A stretch of DNA of 64,000 bases, taken from contig CM019713.1 of NCBI GenBank assembly GCA_009760885.1, positions 79,984,247 through 80,048,246 of the forward strand, written 5' to 3'. Both the position numbers and the translations under genes were made by a program. Within the stretch, counting starts at the first letter, position 1; every line of letters starts with the position of its first letter. Below the pieces are notes generated by a model that was not told where the DNA came from, did no database searches, and saw nothing but the letters and a program-made list of their open reading frames with translations. Origin of the DNA: Achatina immaculata. Lineage: Eukaryota; Mollusca; Gastropoda; Stylommatophora; Achatinidae. Of the stretch, positions 11,651 through 23,149 are shown piece after piece.

Positions 11651-12578
11651 TACTCAAGGAAAACATAGGGAGAACTTTATTAATTAACGAGCACATAATT
11701 GTGACATTCGGTTTGCATCCTTTTTAATCATAAAAAAAACGTACAGGAATTAAATAAAAATATGGAAAAAAAGATAAAATATAATTTTACTTCAATCAAA
11801 ACTACACTCTCTCCTCATCGGAGAATAATATGCGAGTTCCGAAATATAATATACGCCACTGTGTGAAAATGATGTCTCATAATTTATGTTTGTTAAAATG
11901 ATCTGAGATCTGGTGACCGCATGCAGAAATATTTATTTGATGTCACTCAGTAAGCGTCTAAACCAGTCGCTAATAATTTTAACAGTCCCAACCACAGAGG
12001 CAAATCCGATTTCCTAGCAACAACCATTAAACAATGTCACTCTTATGACAGAAGCTACCTAGCGATTGAGAACCGTTGCATTCAGGAATATAAGATGTTG
12101 AATCCACATCGTCAGAACTCAAAATTCAGCTACTCGTAACATTCCCTTTCTCCACAATCATATTCTATCTGAACTAAGTTCTGCTCCATCCTCACCTGCA
12201 ATACATATTGTACTCACTTCATTAGGTTTCAAACCCTCGACACACACCACATCCACATATTCCACTCAACTTCACTTGGCTAGATTATCACTGTATCACT
12301 CACCTTTCCGCAGTCTCCACATCCTCTCAACTACACATTTATCACACACTGCAACGCTCCATTTAAACAATCTCAACTCACTACCACACTCACTCTTGGA
12401 CGAGGCTTCTTACAAGTCATAGGTAAGTGCTCCATTTATTCTTTTGTTTTATCCATTCCTATTTGTTGTATAGCATTCATGTGAACTAGTTCTTTGCCCT
12501 ATAATGTCTTTATGTGATTAAGGTGCAAACCGAAAGGTGACAGTTGAGTTCTCATAAAATTATTTAAAGTTGTTTGTA
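11650..12578. mobile_element. Penelope-like terminal repeats in inverted arrangement
   Basis: The left part (11655-11850) reads on the minus strand as the end of the Penelope-like repeat: ...taattaacgagcacataatt, cattcggtttgcatcc, taatcat. The right part (11980-12578) is the same region on the plus strand, with a diverged coding end near 11985-12150 (NHRGKSDFLATTIKQ). That end matches the 45.14-kb copy and may be the end of the GIY-YIG endonuclease. No RT core remains, so this is a decayed inverted-end copy. Confidence 0.6.
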
Positions 12579-12699
12579 CTTTTTTTATTTACGTTTTTAC
12601 ATTTCTTTTATTACATCCTTACTCGGTGGTTTCGTATATAGTTGTATACTTAGTTTCATACACTTATACATACACTAATTATGAGTGTTTCACTGACAT

Positions 12700-13440
12700 T
12701 TGTGCTTTTGTTGCTATTATCTTACATATATATCTTACATCCTTCCCGTGCCGTTAAATGTCACATAGGGCCCGCAATGGTAGTTTGCCAGTATGTCCTG
12801 TCTTCGGCGAGTTTTTCAATTTCATCAAGGGATGTTATGCACACTGAATTGGCTTATCTTAACAATGTCCTTTTTAGAGTTTCACGTTGTCGATCTTTTT
12901 CTCTTAGAACTGTTGTTTCCCATTTGATAGCTTGTTTGGGGATTCCCTTATTATTTCTTATCATCACATGACCGACATATGTCTATTTTCTTTTCCTGAT
13001 CAACTATGAGATAGCTTGTTGTTTGCTCATCTGTCTTATCTCTGCGTTGATCTCTTTAGTTGTTTTCCAGCTTTCACAACCATAAATGAGGTTGGATATT
13101 GCATTTGAGCTGAATAATCATAATTTGGTTCCTATGCTTATAACTTTTGAAAGCCATATGTTCTTAAGATTCTTTAAGGTCAATGCTGCTTTGCCAATTC
13201 GAATTCTAACTTCTTTTCTGGTGTCACCATTGTGGTCTATATAGCTGCTGAGATAAATAAAATATAAAAAAAGATATGCTATTATAGAAAACCTTAATTA
13301 CTAGATCCTCATTTTCTTCTTTAATTCGGACATCTTTCTATTTAGGTTTCAGTCTTCTCAACCTACCAGTTTGCCCAATACTTCACTTCTAAAAGTAGCA
13401 CTAGTATTTATTTAATTGACTACTCAGAATTAGTCCAGAT
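12700..13440 (-). mobile_element. Family-B LINE fragment
   Basis: The plus strand begins cttacatccttcccgtgccg then ttaaatgtcacatagggccc, the reverse complement of the family-B 3' end. It continues collinearly with the 19185-20000 copy (tcttcggcga..., ctgtcttatctctgcgttga, atgaggttggatattgcatt). It is the 3' part of a family-B ORF2 with many stops. Confidence 0.72.
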
Positions 13441-13734
13441 CCAAGCTTTTTTCTAGGGATCCAGCATCCTTTATTCTCTTGAACCATTGTAAAAGCATGT
13501 CTTCCCACAATGAGTCTGTATGCTGGAAAAACTTTAATCATGACTGATTGAAAGTGCAATTACAAATTAAACTAAAATATTTGACTGAAATCAAACAAGA
13601 ATGATGCTGTGCACAAAATAAAAATCTTCTAGATTAAATATGAATACTGAAAAGAAGTGTCGGAATATGGATATTGAAACGGAAGAAAAATACCGCATAG
13701 AAGTTTTAGTACAAAATTACGTATAGAGTAGAAA

Positions 13735-14400
13735 AGTAATGTAATAAAAATATAGAATATATTAGCCATATAAAACAGTATAACAGTGTATTCTGGCCTT
13801 TTCAGAGGGGGAAAACAAAATACTAGGAACGCGATACAGAGATACATTTCTCTCTCTCTCCCTCTCTCTTTCTCTCTGTCTCTCTCTCTGTCTCTCTCTC
13901 TGTCTCCCTCTCTCCCTCTCTCTCTGTCTCTCTCTCCCTCTCTCTCTGTCTCTCTCTCTGTCTCTGTCTCTCTGTCTCTCTCTGTCTCTCTCTCTGTCTC
14001 TCTCTCTGTCTCCCTCTCTCTCTGTCTCTCTCTCCCTCTCTCTCTCTCTGTCTCTCTTTCACTCTCTCTCTGTCTCTCTCTCTGTCTCTCTCTGTCTCTC
14101 TCTCCCTCTCTCTCTGTCTCTCTCTCCCTCTCTCTCTGTCTTTCTCTCTGTCTCTCTCTCTGTCTGTCTCTCTCTCCCTCTCTCTCTGTCTCCCTCCCTC
14201 TCTCCCTCTCCCTCTCTCTCTGTCTCTCTCTCTCTCTCTCTCTGAACCTTAAGTGCCCAGGACAAACGGAGCTTCCACAAATGTTTTCCACAAATAGACG
14301 GACGAAAAGTTCTAACACCATCCCCGTGGCATATTTGTGTTTTCGTACTGATAATGTTGCATGCTCCTTCTACATTTATTTTCTAAGACACATTTTTCAA
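13735..14400. repeat. Dispersed repeat shared with 17350-17620, split by a CT tract
   Basis: Stretches such as gtataacagtgtattctggc and catatttgtgttttcgtact recur with changes at 17430-17610, in the same order. The 13.7-kb copy contains about 400 bp of CT-rich microsatellite, while the 17.4-kb copy is continuous there. Confidence 0.68.
13845..14243. repeat. CT-rich microsatellite, about 400 bp, grown from a LINE (family C) 3' tail
   Basis: The plus strand is an almost pure run of tctctg/ccctct hexamers. Immediately to its right (14244-14330) the minus strand encodes RLFVENICGSSVCPGHL in front of the tract. The 28190-28260 copy, next to only a short CT run, reads WKTIAEAPCATGT then a stop on the minus strand. 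The tract therefore sits where the LINE's (GA)n tail would be. Long open frames across it on both strands are repeat translation only. Confidence 0.88.
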
Positions 14401-14439
14401 ACCAAATAAATAGAAAGCAAATTTGCATTCAAGCATATA

Positions 14440-14580
14440 GGTGAGAAGGTATCAAGACAGTGAGACAAATAAGAGCATGCTACAAATAAACTTTTCGCCA
14501 TCTTGTGGACAATGCTAAAAATAAACTTTCCGTCATCTTATGGAGTATGCTAAAAATAAACTTTCCGTTTGTTAGGTCAG
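14440..14580. repeat. Three units of the dispersed 35-bp ATAAACTTTC minisatellite
   Basis: The units catgctacaaataaactttt, caatgctaaaaataaacttt and tatgctaaaaataaactttc are spaced 35-40 bp apart. The left flank (gagaaggtatcaagacagtg) also precedes the array at 30.9 kb (gagaaggcaacaagtcagtg), so the array travels with a flanking sequence. Confidence 0.78.
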
Positions 14581-15645
14581 CTTAAGGGAAGTAATATACT
14601 TTAAAATAAATGTACTTGATTATGTTCCTTGTTGTATATCGATTTTTTTAGAAGGTCATCTCACGTGGATATTACAAGTTACTTCCAGCTCTGGTAAATT
14701 TGCACGGGCTATCTGAGCTTAGGTAAAGTTTTTAGGTGTTCACTTTGGAATGTCTGTTGCTGACACAACAGAGTAAATTTAGTAACAGAGACTTAGTTTT
14801 AGGAAATTGTTTGTTTACGAAACCAAAGTTTAGAAAAGCATTATTATTCGCGTGGAGTGAGCTTTTCGTCAAGACAGAATATTCGCAAATCGTGAAAAGA
14901 ATTAGTATAGGATTTTTAAGCTGGAGTAAGTTTTATTAGGATTGCTTTGTGTAGTAGTCACATTTTCTAGTAAAGGAGTTTGCAAGTAGTCAGTTCCCGT
15001 TATGTAGTAGACTCAGTTTCAGCAAAGTGTCGTTTATGACAAGTTTTCTTTGTCAGTGTAATGTAAGCTATTTAGTAGTGTTGTCCTTGTCATGACAGAA
15101 TGGTGTTGTTCTGGTTTCCAACGTTTGGAAGATATGTGCTTTCTGGATATTTTTTGGAATTTCATTAATTTGTAAGTAGATGCTGATAATAGTTAACAGT
15201 TGTCAGAAATGTCTTATTCATGGTGTTGACTACGCGGCCGTGAAGCTCTTGTGATATTTATTCAGTCAATCTGCCATGTTGGCAGCTCGTCCTCTTTCCT
15301 CATCTCCATTTTCATTGCTCATTTCTTTATTCAATAAATATTTTGATGCATATCCTTGTAGCTGGACTATCATTATCTTCCTGGGGTTTTCTAGCTGTTA
15401 GTCTTGTCGAGTCAGTCTGAAGTCCTGTCAAAATTTCATATATAACACTGCCGTCTTTTGTTGTAGCGGTTGCCAACCTGCCATTGTTGTTGTGTCACTC
15501 AGTGTATACCATACTGACAAGAGTGCCTTTTTGGTAGACTAGTGTTACCAACTCTTACAGGCAACAACAACATGTAAGTGTATAAAGATACAGTTAAAGC
15601 CCACATAATTATATCTCTTGATGCTTTGGACACATAAAAGTAATA
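14581..15645. other. Unassigned sequence, 1.1 kb
   Basis: AT-rich sequence with one short open frame (14736-14939) that has no recognisable motif. No repeat or element is identified. Confidence 0.4.
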
Positions 15646-15722
15646 CACTTATACTAGTTTAGTGGTGCCCTGCTGGCTCGTAACAGTAATAGACTTATAC
15701 TAGTTCAGTGGTGCCCTGCTGT
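15646..15722. repeat. Two-unit tandem repeat, about 43 bp
   Basis: The sequence taatacacttatactagttt plus agtggtgccctgctg is followed by taatagacttatactagttc plus agtggtgccctgctg. Confidence 0.8.
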
Positions 15723-15724
15723 TG

Positions 15725-15900
15725 TTCTGGTATCTTTGTAACCTCAGAGCGGAGTGGTCTTGATCTACTAGATGTCCCTTTTACCTTTATCTCCATATCT
15801 GCTTACTTTATCTTTATATCTGCTATTAACAACTCACAGTGTCACAGTCAACACCTGATCTCAACCTTCTTTGCATTAAAATAAAATCTGTTTGATTTAA
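15725..15900 (-). mobile_element. RTE-like (family A) endonuclease-region fragment
   Basis: It is collinear with 22620-22790 (gagtggtcttgatc, ctgctattaacaactca, cacagtcaacacctgat). In that better copy, the minus strand encodes the RTE endonuclease block TSSDGKTKNQTDYILVQRRW followed by GADCD-x-HELLI. Here the block is decayed and isolated. Confidence 0.6.
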
Positions 15901-16159
15901 ACTGAAGTTTGCTGATCAGAAAAGGGCAAATTGCCCTAAACGTTCACTTGGAAATCAGCTTCACCTGCTGATCTGAATTGTACTCAGCAGATTATTTATG
16001 AGCACAGAAAAGCGACACTAGTCAAAACAGAATTTTTGACAATAACTCATGACAGGTTCACGAGAATCCAGTGAAACCTACTGAGCACAAAACTCACTGA
16101 CCATGTTATTGAATGCCTATACAAGATTGACGCTCCTCGAATCAATTCATTTGAAAATT

Positions 16160-17150
16160 CTATGCTCAAATATGGCTCATATCGCTACAGAACAACGGCT
16201 CATCATCATTGGATGCTTACAGACTGGACAGTCACAAACTATAGTTGCTATGTAATTTAATGTGGTTAGAAACACCATTAGTCGCCTTTGGAGACGATTT
16301 CAAGAAAATGGCTCAGTTGCAGACCGGCCGCAGAGTGGGAAACGCATGGTCACAACTCCTGCCGAAACCGCTTCATACGGCTGCTTCACTTCAGGAATCG
16401 TTTTGCGTCTGCGTCCTCTACAGTCCAGTCAATGACTGCAGCTGGTCAAATTTCAGATCAAACGGTCAATAACCGGCTGCACGTCGCTGGTCTTTTGGGC
16501 CTGAAAGCCCTAGAGAGGTCTTGTTCTGACTGATGGGCATGCAGCGGGAGAACCAGCATCGTCAGTTGCCAATGATTAGAGAAGGGTTTGTTTTGGTGAT
16601 GAGTCATTTTTTCTGCTCCAGCGACACAATAGACGGAGAAGAGTTTACGTCACAGTCCATGAGCGCTACGCCCAGAATTGCGTGGAGGTGGACTGGTTTG
16701 TGGAACGATCAACTTCAAGGGGGAAATGTGACCTGGTGCAAATTGAAGGACGCCTGAATGCCCAACTATACGTGGCTGAAATTCTTCGTCCTCGCGTCCT
16801 TCCACTTCTGGCTGCAGAAATTTTTCAGCAGGATAACGTTCTATCTCATGTGGCACAACTCAACACCAAGTACCTCGCTGACAACAACGTCCAGATCATT
16901 CTGTGGCCATCTATGTCATCAAACATGAACCCAAAAGAATACGTATGGGATGAACTCAACAGACAAGTCCACCAGAGAGACGTGGCGCCAACCAATGTCC
17001 AACAGTCGTTTCTTGCATTGCGGGAATAGTGGGCAGCCATCTCACAACAACATATCCAACTGCTAATCGGATGCATATAAAAAAGATGTCGTTCTCTGAT
17101 ATACGCCAGACGATGCCATACACCTTACTGTAACGGAGGCCTCAGTCGTA
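16160..17150 (+). pseudogene. Tc1-type DNA transposon, degenerate transposase
   Basis: Plus-strand frames give an N-terminal HTH (HIATEQRLIIIGCLQTGQSQ, NTISRLWRRFQENGSVADRP). The DDE core follows: FGDES near 16592 with the first Asp at about 16598, IFQQDNVLSHVA near 16823 with the second Asp, and NMNPKEYVWDEL near 16924 with the Glu. It ends with NVQQSFLAL and a diverged C-terminus. All three catalytic residues are present, but stops and at least two frameshifts break the frame. Terminal inverted repeats were not resolved by eye. Confidence 0.88.
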
Positions 17151-17310
17151 AAGAATAATGATCCAAACCAAATTTAATGAACATCATGTTATTGTTTAAG
17201 TTTTAATGTTTCTTCAAACCAAGATTGAAACATTGATTTCGTGAAATAAAATGATAAAAGTTTGAAATTTGGTGTCGAATACTACTACAGTAGTGCTGTG
17301 TTTTTTAACA

Positions 17311-17311
<1 letters not shown>

Positions 17312-17347
<36 letters not shown>
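17312..17347. repeat. (AT)n microsatellite
   Basis: About 18 AT dinucleotides lie just downstream of the Tc1 relic, with the dispersed repeat 17350-17620 following. Confidence 0.95.
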
Positions 17348-17350
<3 letters not shown>

Positions 17351-17779
17351 GAAAAATAATGGAATAAAAATATAGAATATATTAACAATATTATTAAGTA
17401 TAAAACATAGAATATATTAGCCGTATTACGCAGTATAACAGTATAATCTGGCCTTTGCAATTGGGAACATTTAAATAATAGAAACGTTATACTGAGATAT
17501 GTATAGACGGAAGAAAAGATGTAACACCATCTTCGTAGCATATTTATGTTTTCGAACTGATAATGATGCATGTTCCTTCTACTTTGATTTTCTAAATGAG
17601 CACAGTACATTTTACACGGGAAGTTAAGTTCAAGATATAAAGTCACGATACATAACTTACCATCTGCGTATCCACTTCACTTACGGTGATCAACCGTCAG
17701 GTTCGTCTAATTTCACAAGGTTTTCGCTTATAAAACCACTGACACAGACACAAGCCATGGATCATAAGCAAAAGGGGAA

Positions 17780-18955
17780 GTGTAAGAAACAACCATGTTT
17801 TTGATTTTGGCCCTGTAAGATCAATCATCCTGAACTTTATAGACTTTAAAATAGGCATTTGATAGCATACATAAAGATTCATTGTGGAGAATTTTAAGAC
17901 AATATGGATTGCCATCTAAATTGTGAACCGCATTAGAGATCTCTACAACAGATATATTTGTGCAGTCAAGACAGAAGAAGGAATGAACAAATGGTTTCAG
18001 ATTGAAACAGGCATGAAATGAGGATGTATATTATCTCATTTGCTTTTTGGAATTGCTGTAGACTTTATAATGAAAAGATGATGTACAGGTAAAACCGGCA
18101 ATGACTGGGTACATGGTACCCAAAATAGAAGATCTTGGTTTTTGCACATGACATAAATCGTATAAGTGACAATGTGAAATCGATGCAGGAAAAAAACAGA
18201 TTCCCTGTCTTCACTGACTAGCAAAATAGGTTTTGAAATAAACAGAGACAAAACAAAAATAATGAAATCTCTCATTAATAGAGAAGGAAAAATATACGTA
18301 GAAGAAACAGCTGTTTATGAAGTAAACCAATTTGCATACCTTCGCAGCTACAAAGACCATGATGGTGACACCAGGAAGGAAGTTAGAATTCGAATTCCAA
18401 AAGCAGCGTTGTCCTTCAAAAATATTGAGAATGTATGGAAAACAAAAGTTATGCATTAAAATCAAAATTAAGATTATTCAATTCAAACGTGATATCCATC
18501 CTCGTTTATGCATATGAAAGTTGTAAATCAACTAAGGAAATAGACAGCAAATTAGACGTTTTGAAAACAAATGCCTCAGCAAAATACTTGATATAAAGTT
18601 TAATTAATTTAAGAACAACACTGAGATAAGACATTTGAGCAAACACAAACCTGTCTCATGGGTGATAAGAAAAATGAAGATTAACATATGAAGGTCATGT
18701 GATGAGAAGAAACAGTAAGAGAATACCAAATCAAGCTATCAAATGGAGCACAACAAGCAGAAGAAAAAGTGGTCGACCACTTGATAGTCTAAAGAGGGCA
18801 TTGTTAAGAGAAGCCAGTTTAGTGGAAATAACAGTCCTTGATGTAGTTGAACAATTCGCCGAAAGCAGTAAAATATTGCAAACAACTATGCGAGCCCACT
18901 GTGACGTTTAACAGCACGTGAAGGATGTAAGATATAAGAAGACTAAGCATGTGTA

Positions 18956-18956
<1 letters not shown>
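17780..18956 (+). mobile_element. Family-B LINE, partial ORF2 to 3' end
   Basis: Plus-strand frames give GCILSHLLFGIAVDFIMKR (RT motif B side) near 18020. Next is the region of motif C, here decayed; the sister copy at 30.6 kb reads LDFADD on the minus strand. Then come VNQFAYLRSYKDHDGDTRKE and VRIRIPKAALSF near 18330-18410. The C-terminus is RKSGRPLDSLKRALLREASL to CDV near 18770-18910. The 3' end is acagcacgtgaaggatgtaa followed by a TAAGATA-type tail and an AT run. Clade is uncertain, but the sequence is of the general RTE/Jockey type. Confidence 0.78.

Positions 18957-19011
<55 letters not shown>
18957..19011. repeat. (AT)n microsatellite at a LINE tail
   Basis: About 27 AT dinucleotides follow the family-B 3' tail (gtgtaagata). 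The homologous site at 29760 has only tatatgtatacagg, so the run expanded in this copy. Confidence 0.95.
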
Positions 19012-19013
<2 letters not shown>

Positions 19014-19180
19014 TGAAAATCTGAAGAGTACATTGTTAAGAGAGACCAAATTAACAGGCATAAAGTTCCTTGATGATGTTGAAAGATTCGCAGAAGACAG
19101 AAAAATTGGCGACGTACCTTGCGAGCCTTATGTGAGGTTTAACGGCACGGGAAGGATATAGGATAAGATATAAAATATAT
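19012..19180 (+). mobile_element. Family-B LINE 3'-end fragment
   Basis: It encodes STLLRETKLTGIKFLDDVER, then FAEDRKI and CEPYVRFNGTGRI, the end of the family-B ORF2. This is followed by aaggatataggataagatat. The homologous copy is at 29780-29930. Confidence 0.78.
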
Positions 19181-19184
19181 ATCA

Positions 19185-20000
19185 TTCTCGTGCTGTTAAA
19201 CATCAAATTGGGCTTTCGTGTTAGTTCGCCACGTCATTCTATTTTCGGCGAACTTTTCAACCTCATCCAGGAATTTTATGCCCTCTAGTTTGGCCTCAGA
19301 AGATCATAAAATAAATATCATTCATTCTCTCTACAATCTACTCCATAGAATTTCATGTCACCAGCCTCTTGTTCCTCAGCCTGTTGTTTTCCACTTGCTA
19401 AATCTTCTTTTGGAAGTCTCTGATTGTTTATTCTTATCACGTGACCCATACATGCCCATCTCCTTTTTCTGATCACCCATGAGACAGGCTGTTGTTCACT
19501 CATCTGTCTTATCTCTGCATTGTTCTTAAAGTTGTTCCAATTTATACCGAGTATTTTACTTAGGCAATTGTTTTCAAAAGAGTCTAATTCCTTGTCTATT
19601 TCTTTAGTTGTTTGCACCTTGCGAATGCATAAATGAGGCTGGGGATTACATCTGAACTGAATAATCTTGTTTTGTTTTTTTTTTCTGCTTATAACTTTTC
19701 AGTGCCATATGCTCACAAGATTCTTGAAGGTGTTTGTTACTTTTCCTTGTTAATTTTATGCCCTATTTTGCTAGTCAATGAAGACAGGATATCTGTTTTT
19801 TTTCCTTGCATGAAATTCACACTTTCACTGATAACAGGTATGTCATCTGCAAAATGAAGATCATCTAGTTGGGCCCAATGTACACATACAATGCACGTTT
19901 TACCTGTGCAACACTTTTACTTTATGAAGTCAATATATCAATTCCAAAAATCTAGAGAGATAGTATGCATCCTTTCTTCACGCCTATTTCAATCTTGAAC
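19185..20000 (-). mobile_element. Family-B LINE fragment
   Basis: The minus frame 19617-19318 encodes LDSFENNCLSKILGINWNNF, then QQPVSWVIRKRRWACMGHVI and LPKEDLASGKQQAEEQEAGD, a typical LINE ORF2 C-terminus. The plus strand near 19850 gives, in reverse, the LDFADD-type region. It abuts the oppositely oriented fragment 19012-19180 tail-to-tail. The duplicate is at 29935-30760. Confidence 0.82.
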
Positions 20001-20009
20001 CATTCGCTC

Positions 20010-20195
20010 ATTCCTACGGCGGATCATGCTACAAATAAACGTTCATTTCTAAGGCCGATCATGATACAACAAACTTTCAATCATATGGCGGCTTATGATA
20101 CAAATAAACTTTCAGTCATCTTGTGGAACATGGTACATATAAAATTCAGTCATCTGGCTAACTAAAGCATGCTACAAATAAACTTTCAACTGCTA
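20010..20195. repeat. Degenerate 35-bp ATAAACTTTC minisatellite, 4 to 5 units
   Basis: The units run gatcatgctacaaataaacg, gatcatgatacaacaaactt, cttatgatacaaataaactt and gcatgctacaaataaacttt. This is the counterpart of the longer array at 30915-31258. Confidence 0.83.
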
Positions 20196-20339
20196 GATAC
20201 AGTCAGTAAATAAAAATAAAAACTGGATGGGCACAAACTGCAACTAGTAATTTAGAGAGAGAACACTCTTGAAACAAAAAGAACCTTACTTAACATTTTC
20301 TCGTCTGTATATGAAATGTCATTAATTCATTCATTTACA

Positions 20340-22840
20340 TGCCCCTTGCGGAACTTCTACTCCCCCCCCCCACCCGCTAACACCACTCCTGTGGCCTCTC
20401 GGTTGTGAGGAAGATAGCCTGCTGCTGATGCAGCCATTTGCAGATCATAAACGATGTCTTGCAGTCATCTTCGGCTTGGTCTTCCTCTCTTTCTTTTTTC
20501 CCATTATGTACCCTTCCAAGACGGTCTTCTCTAGATTATCATGTTTAATGTGTCCAAAATATTTATTTTTTACCAGCCAGGCTCTTTCAATATTAAGTTC
20601 TTGTAGTATGGATATATTTGTTCTTTTTGATGACCATGATATTTGAAGAACTCTTCTGTAGCATTTGCTTTCAAATGTATTTATGTGTTTCTCGGTTGTT
20701 TTGTTAAGTGTCCAGGTCTCACAGCATATGTTGCGATTGGAAAGATGCATGCCCTTAAAAATCATATTTTTGTAGTTATGTCTGTTCCTCTCCACAGATT
20801 CTTTAGTTGTTTTACTTTTTAAAGAGCAATAGATGTCCTCCTTTTAATTTTCCTCATTGTATCTCCATTATTAGTTAGTACTGATCCAAGATATTCAAAA
20901 CTCTCCACTTATTTCAATTTTCATTCACTGATACATATTTCAGCTGCCTTGTATGCTTTGTCAGTTGTCATCAAATTTCTTTCCAGACATAATTAGCTTT
21001 TCCATTCCTTTTTGTCTTGTTGACAGTAATATTGTGTCATCAGCTTATCTAATCTCTGGTATTTCATAACCTCCAATTGATATGGCATCGTAATATTCTT
21101 TGTCTGCATCATCTTTAACATATGCTGCTGACAAAATTCTTCAGCTGCCGTGCGTGGGGTGAAACTCATCTAGGCCAATGAAGAAAAATGCGATTAGGGT
21201 TGTTGCGCTTCGCCGTCGTGAAAAGAAGATGGGAAGGATTAAGTGAAGTTTAATCGGTATGGCCAATAGTCTCGCGGTCAGAGCTACTCTGCTCTAGAGG
21301 TGACCCACCGAGAATACAAGCCTAAACCCCACGATGCTCTGACCCTCCTAAATGAGACTATCGCGACAACTACAGGAGTAAATGCACTGGATTATCTCGA
21401 TGGTAGAAGGTAACGAAGAAGAAGAAGTCTCCAACTTTCCTCATTATATTTTCATTATACAAGTTAAATAAGTAAGGCGACATTATGCACTCCCGACGGA
21501 CCCCTTGTTTTATGTCAAATCAAGTTGTTTTTTCACCATTTGTTCTTACCATTGCTTGTTTTTCTAGATCCAGCAGTGATGTTAATTGTATCAAAGTTTA
21601 GAGTGTTATACACAGCCAAATGCCTTTCAGTAGTCTATAAAAAATAAATGTAGATTCGCATTAAAATCTCTACATTTCTCTACTATTAATCTTATATTGA
21701 ATATATTATCTCTTGATCCTCTTCCTTGCTTGAAACCAGCTTCGACCATATTGACTTCTTCTTCTATTTTCATACGAAGTCTACCCATTACGATTTTTAA
21801 CATAATTTTATTGGCGTGACTAATCAGGGCAACAGTAATGTAGTTTTTGAAGAATGTCAGGTTACCCTTCGTTATCAATGGTATGAATACAGTTTTTTTT
21901 CCATTCTTTTTGCCAAATACCCGATCGCCATATCTTTTTACATAGTGCATGACAGATTGCTGCACATTCCTTTCCTCCTGCTTTTATAAGTTCGGCCGTT
22001 ATCTCACCACATCCTGGTGATTTACCATTTTTCAGATTCTTTATTCCTCATAAAACTTCTTCTATTGTCGCTTCGGGTTCTTTCTCCTCCAATAATAATT
22101 CACACTGGTGACTTCTGCTTTCACAGTCAGTTGTTTCATAGATTCCTCTACAATATTCTTTCCATCATTCTATAATTTCCTCTGTTTCTGTCAAGGTATT
22201 CCCCATCTCGTCACAAATTACATTTTGCATAGGTGTGACATTTCTCGTCAATGTCTTCATATCTTTAAACATTTCATTATCTCTTCCACACTTCTAATGT
22301 CCTTCTATTCTTTCACAACAATCCTGAATGTATTGTTTTTTTGTGTTTTATTTGTTTCTTCGTACTCTCTTGTTAAAGATTTATATTCCTCTTTGGTGTT
22401 GTTTGTCACTTTCCATTGCGTTTTCATTTCTCTACGTTTTTTATCAGTTCCGGTGTGACTGCTGTAATCCTTTTATTCTTTTGTGTTTTCTTTTGCTGGT
22501 GTTATTAAGATATCTCTGGCCTGCGTAGCCATTTCATCTGGTGCCCTCTCTTCCCGTACAGCCATCGTTTTGCGAATTGGTTCTTCACTTCTATACCATA
22601 CTGTTCTAGTATTGTTGTAATATCAAAATGAAGTGGTCTTGATCGGCTACTATCTCTTTATCTTCATGTCTGCTATTAATAACTCATGGTGCGTGTCACA
22701 GTCAGCACCTGATAAAGTTTTTGTTGCTGCTATACTTGATCTCCACCTTCTCTGCACTAAAATGTAATCTGTCTGATTCTTGGTTTTCCCATCAGAAGAT
22801 GTCATTGTATGTGTAAAGTCTTCTTGGATGTTGTTTAAAA
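20340..22840 (-). mobile_element. RTE/BovB-like LINE (family A), 2.5 kb, with SINE-like insert
   Basis: Minus-strand order is correct from endonuclease to C-terminus. About 22790-22620 gives KNQTDYILVQRRWRSSI and GADCD-x-HELLI. 21965-21627 gives VFIPLITKGNLTFFKNY, ALISHANKIMLKIVMGRLRM, AGFKQGRGSRDNIFNIR and LHLFFIDY (RT motif A). About 21090-21040 is the region of YADD. 20795-20445 gives IFKGMHLSNRNICCETWTLN and CYRRVLQISW. These are RTE/BovB signatures. Stops, frameshifts and an insert at 21108-21430 make it dead. The duplicate is at 31430-34480. Confidence 0.88.
21108..21430 (+). mobile_element. SINE-like insert with (GAA)n tail inside the RTE copy
   Basis: Comparison with the uninterrupted 51.3-kb RTE copy shows about 320 bp of extra sequence here, between tttgtctgcatcatct and tctccaacttt. 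It begins ...ttcttcagctgccgtgcgtg and ends acgaagaagaagaag. The internal stretch tatggccaatagtctcgcgg has some tRNA-like character, but no convincing B box was found. The 32.2-kb copy carries the same element plus about 515 bp more. Confidence 0.6.
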
Positions 22841-23149
22841 AGTGTGTTAGTGGTCATTACCTCATATGAAAGTTAGCATAAAAAAATAAAAAAGAAGAAA
22901 TCATCGCCAGAGATAAATTTCAAGCAGCTACTTAGTGTTGAAAAACTAACATAATTCTTCCACTTGGAAAACTGTTGTCAAATGTTATATACACATGTAT
23001 TCACAAGTTTAGAGGTATTTGCTAAAACTATTCCGTGAAAAAATACTATGAAAGTTACATCAGAAAAAATAAATTTTAGAATTAAAGGTATTTAAAATGC
23101 AAGCAAATTCATGCAAGTGTTGTGCAGATGTGATAATCCGTACTAAAGT
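22841..23149. other. Intron-like spacer, duplicated
   Basis: AT-rich sequence collinear with about 34485-34800. No coding or element signal was seen. Confidence 0.5.

Noticed and set aside
13629..14321. 230-codon minus frame rich in Arg-Glu repeats and its plus-strand Ser-Leu counterpart
   Set aside because: It is translation of the CT/GA microsatellite. Only the short LINE C-terminus at its edge is meaningful.
20359..20375. Poly-C/poly-G runs (also 26825, 29366, 48301, 51237, 60990)
   Set aside because: Short homopolymers whose length is unreliable in assemblies. No function can be supported.
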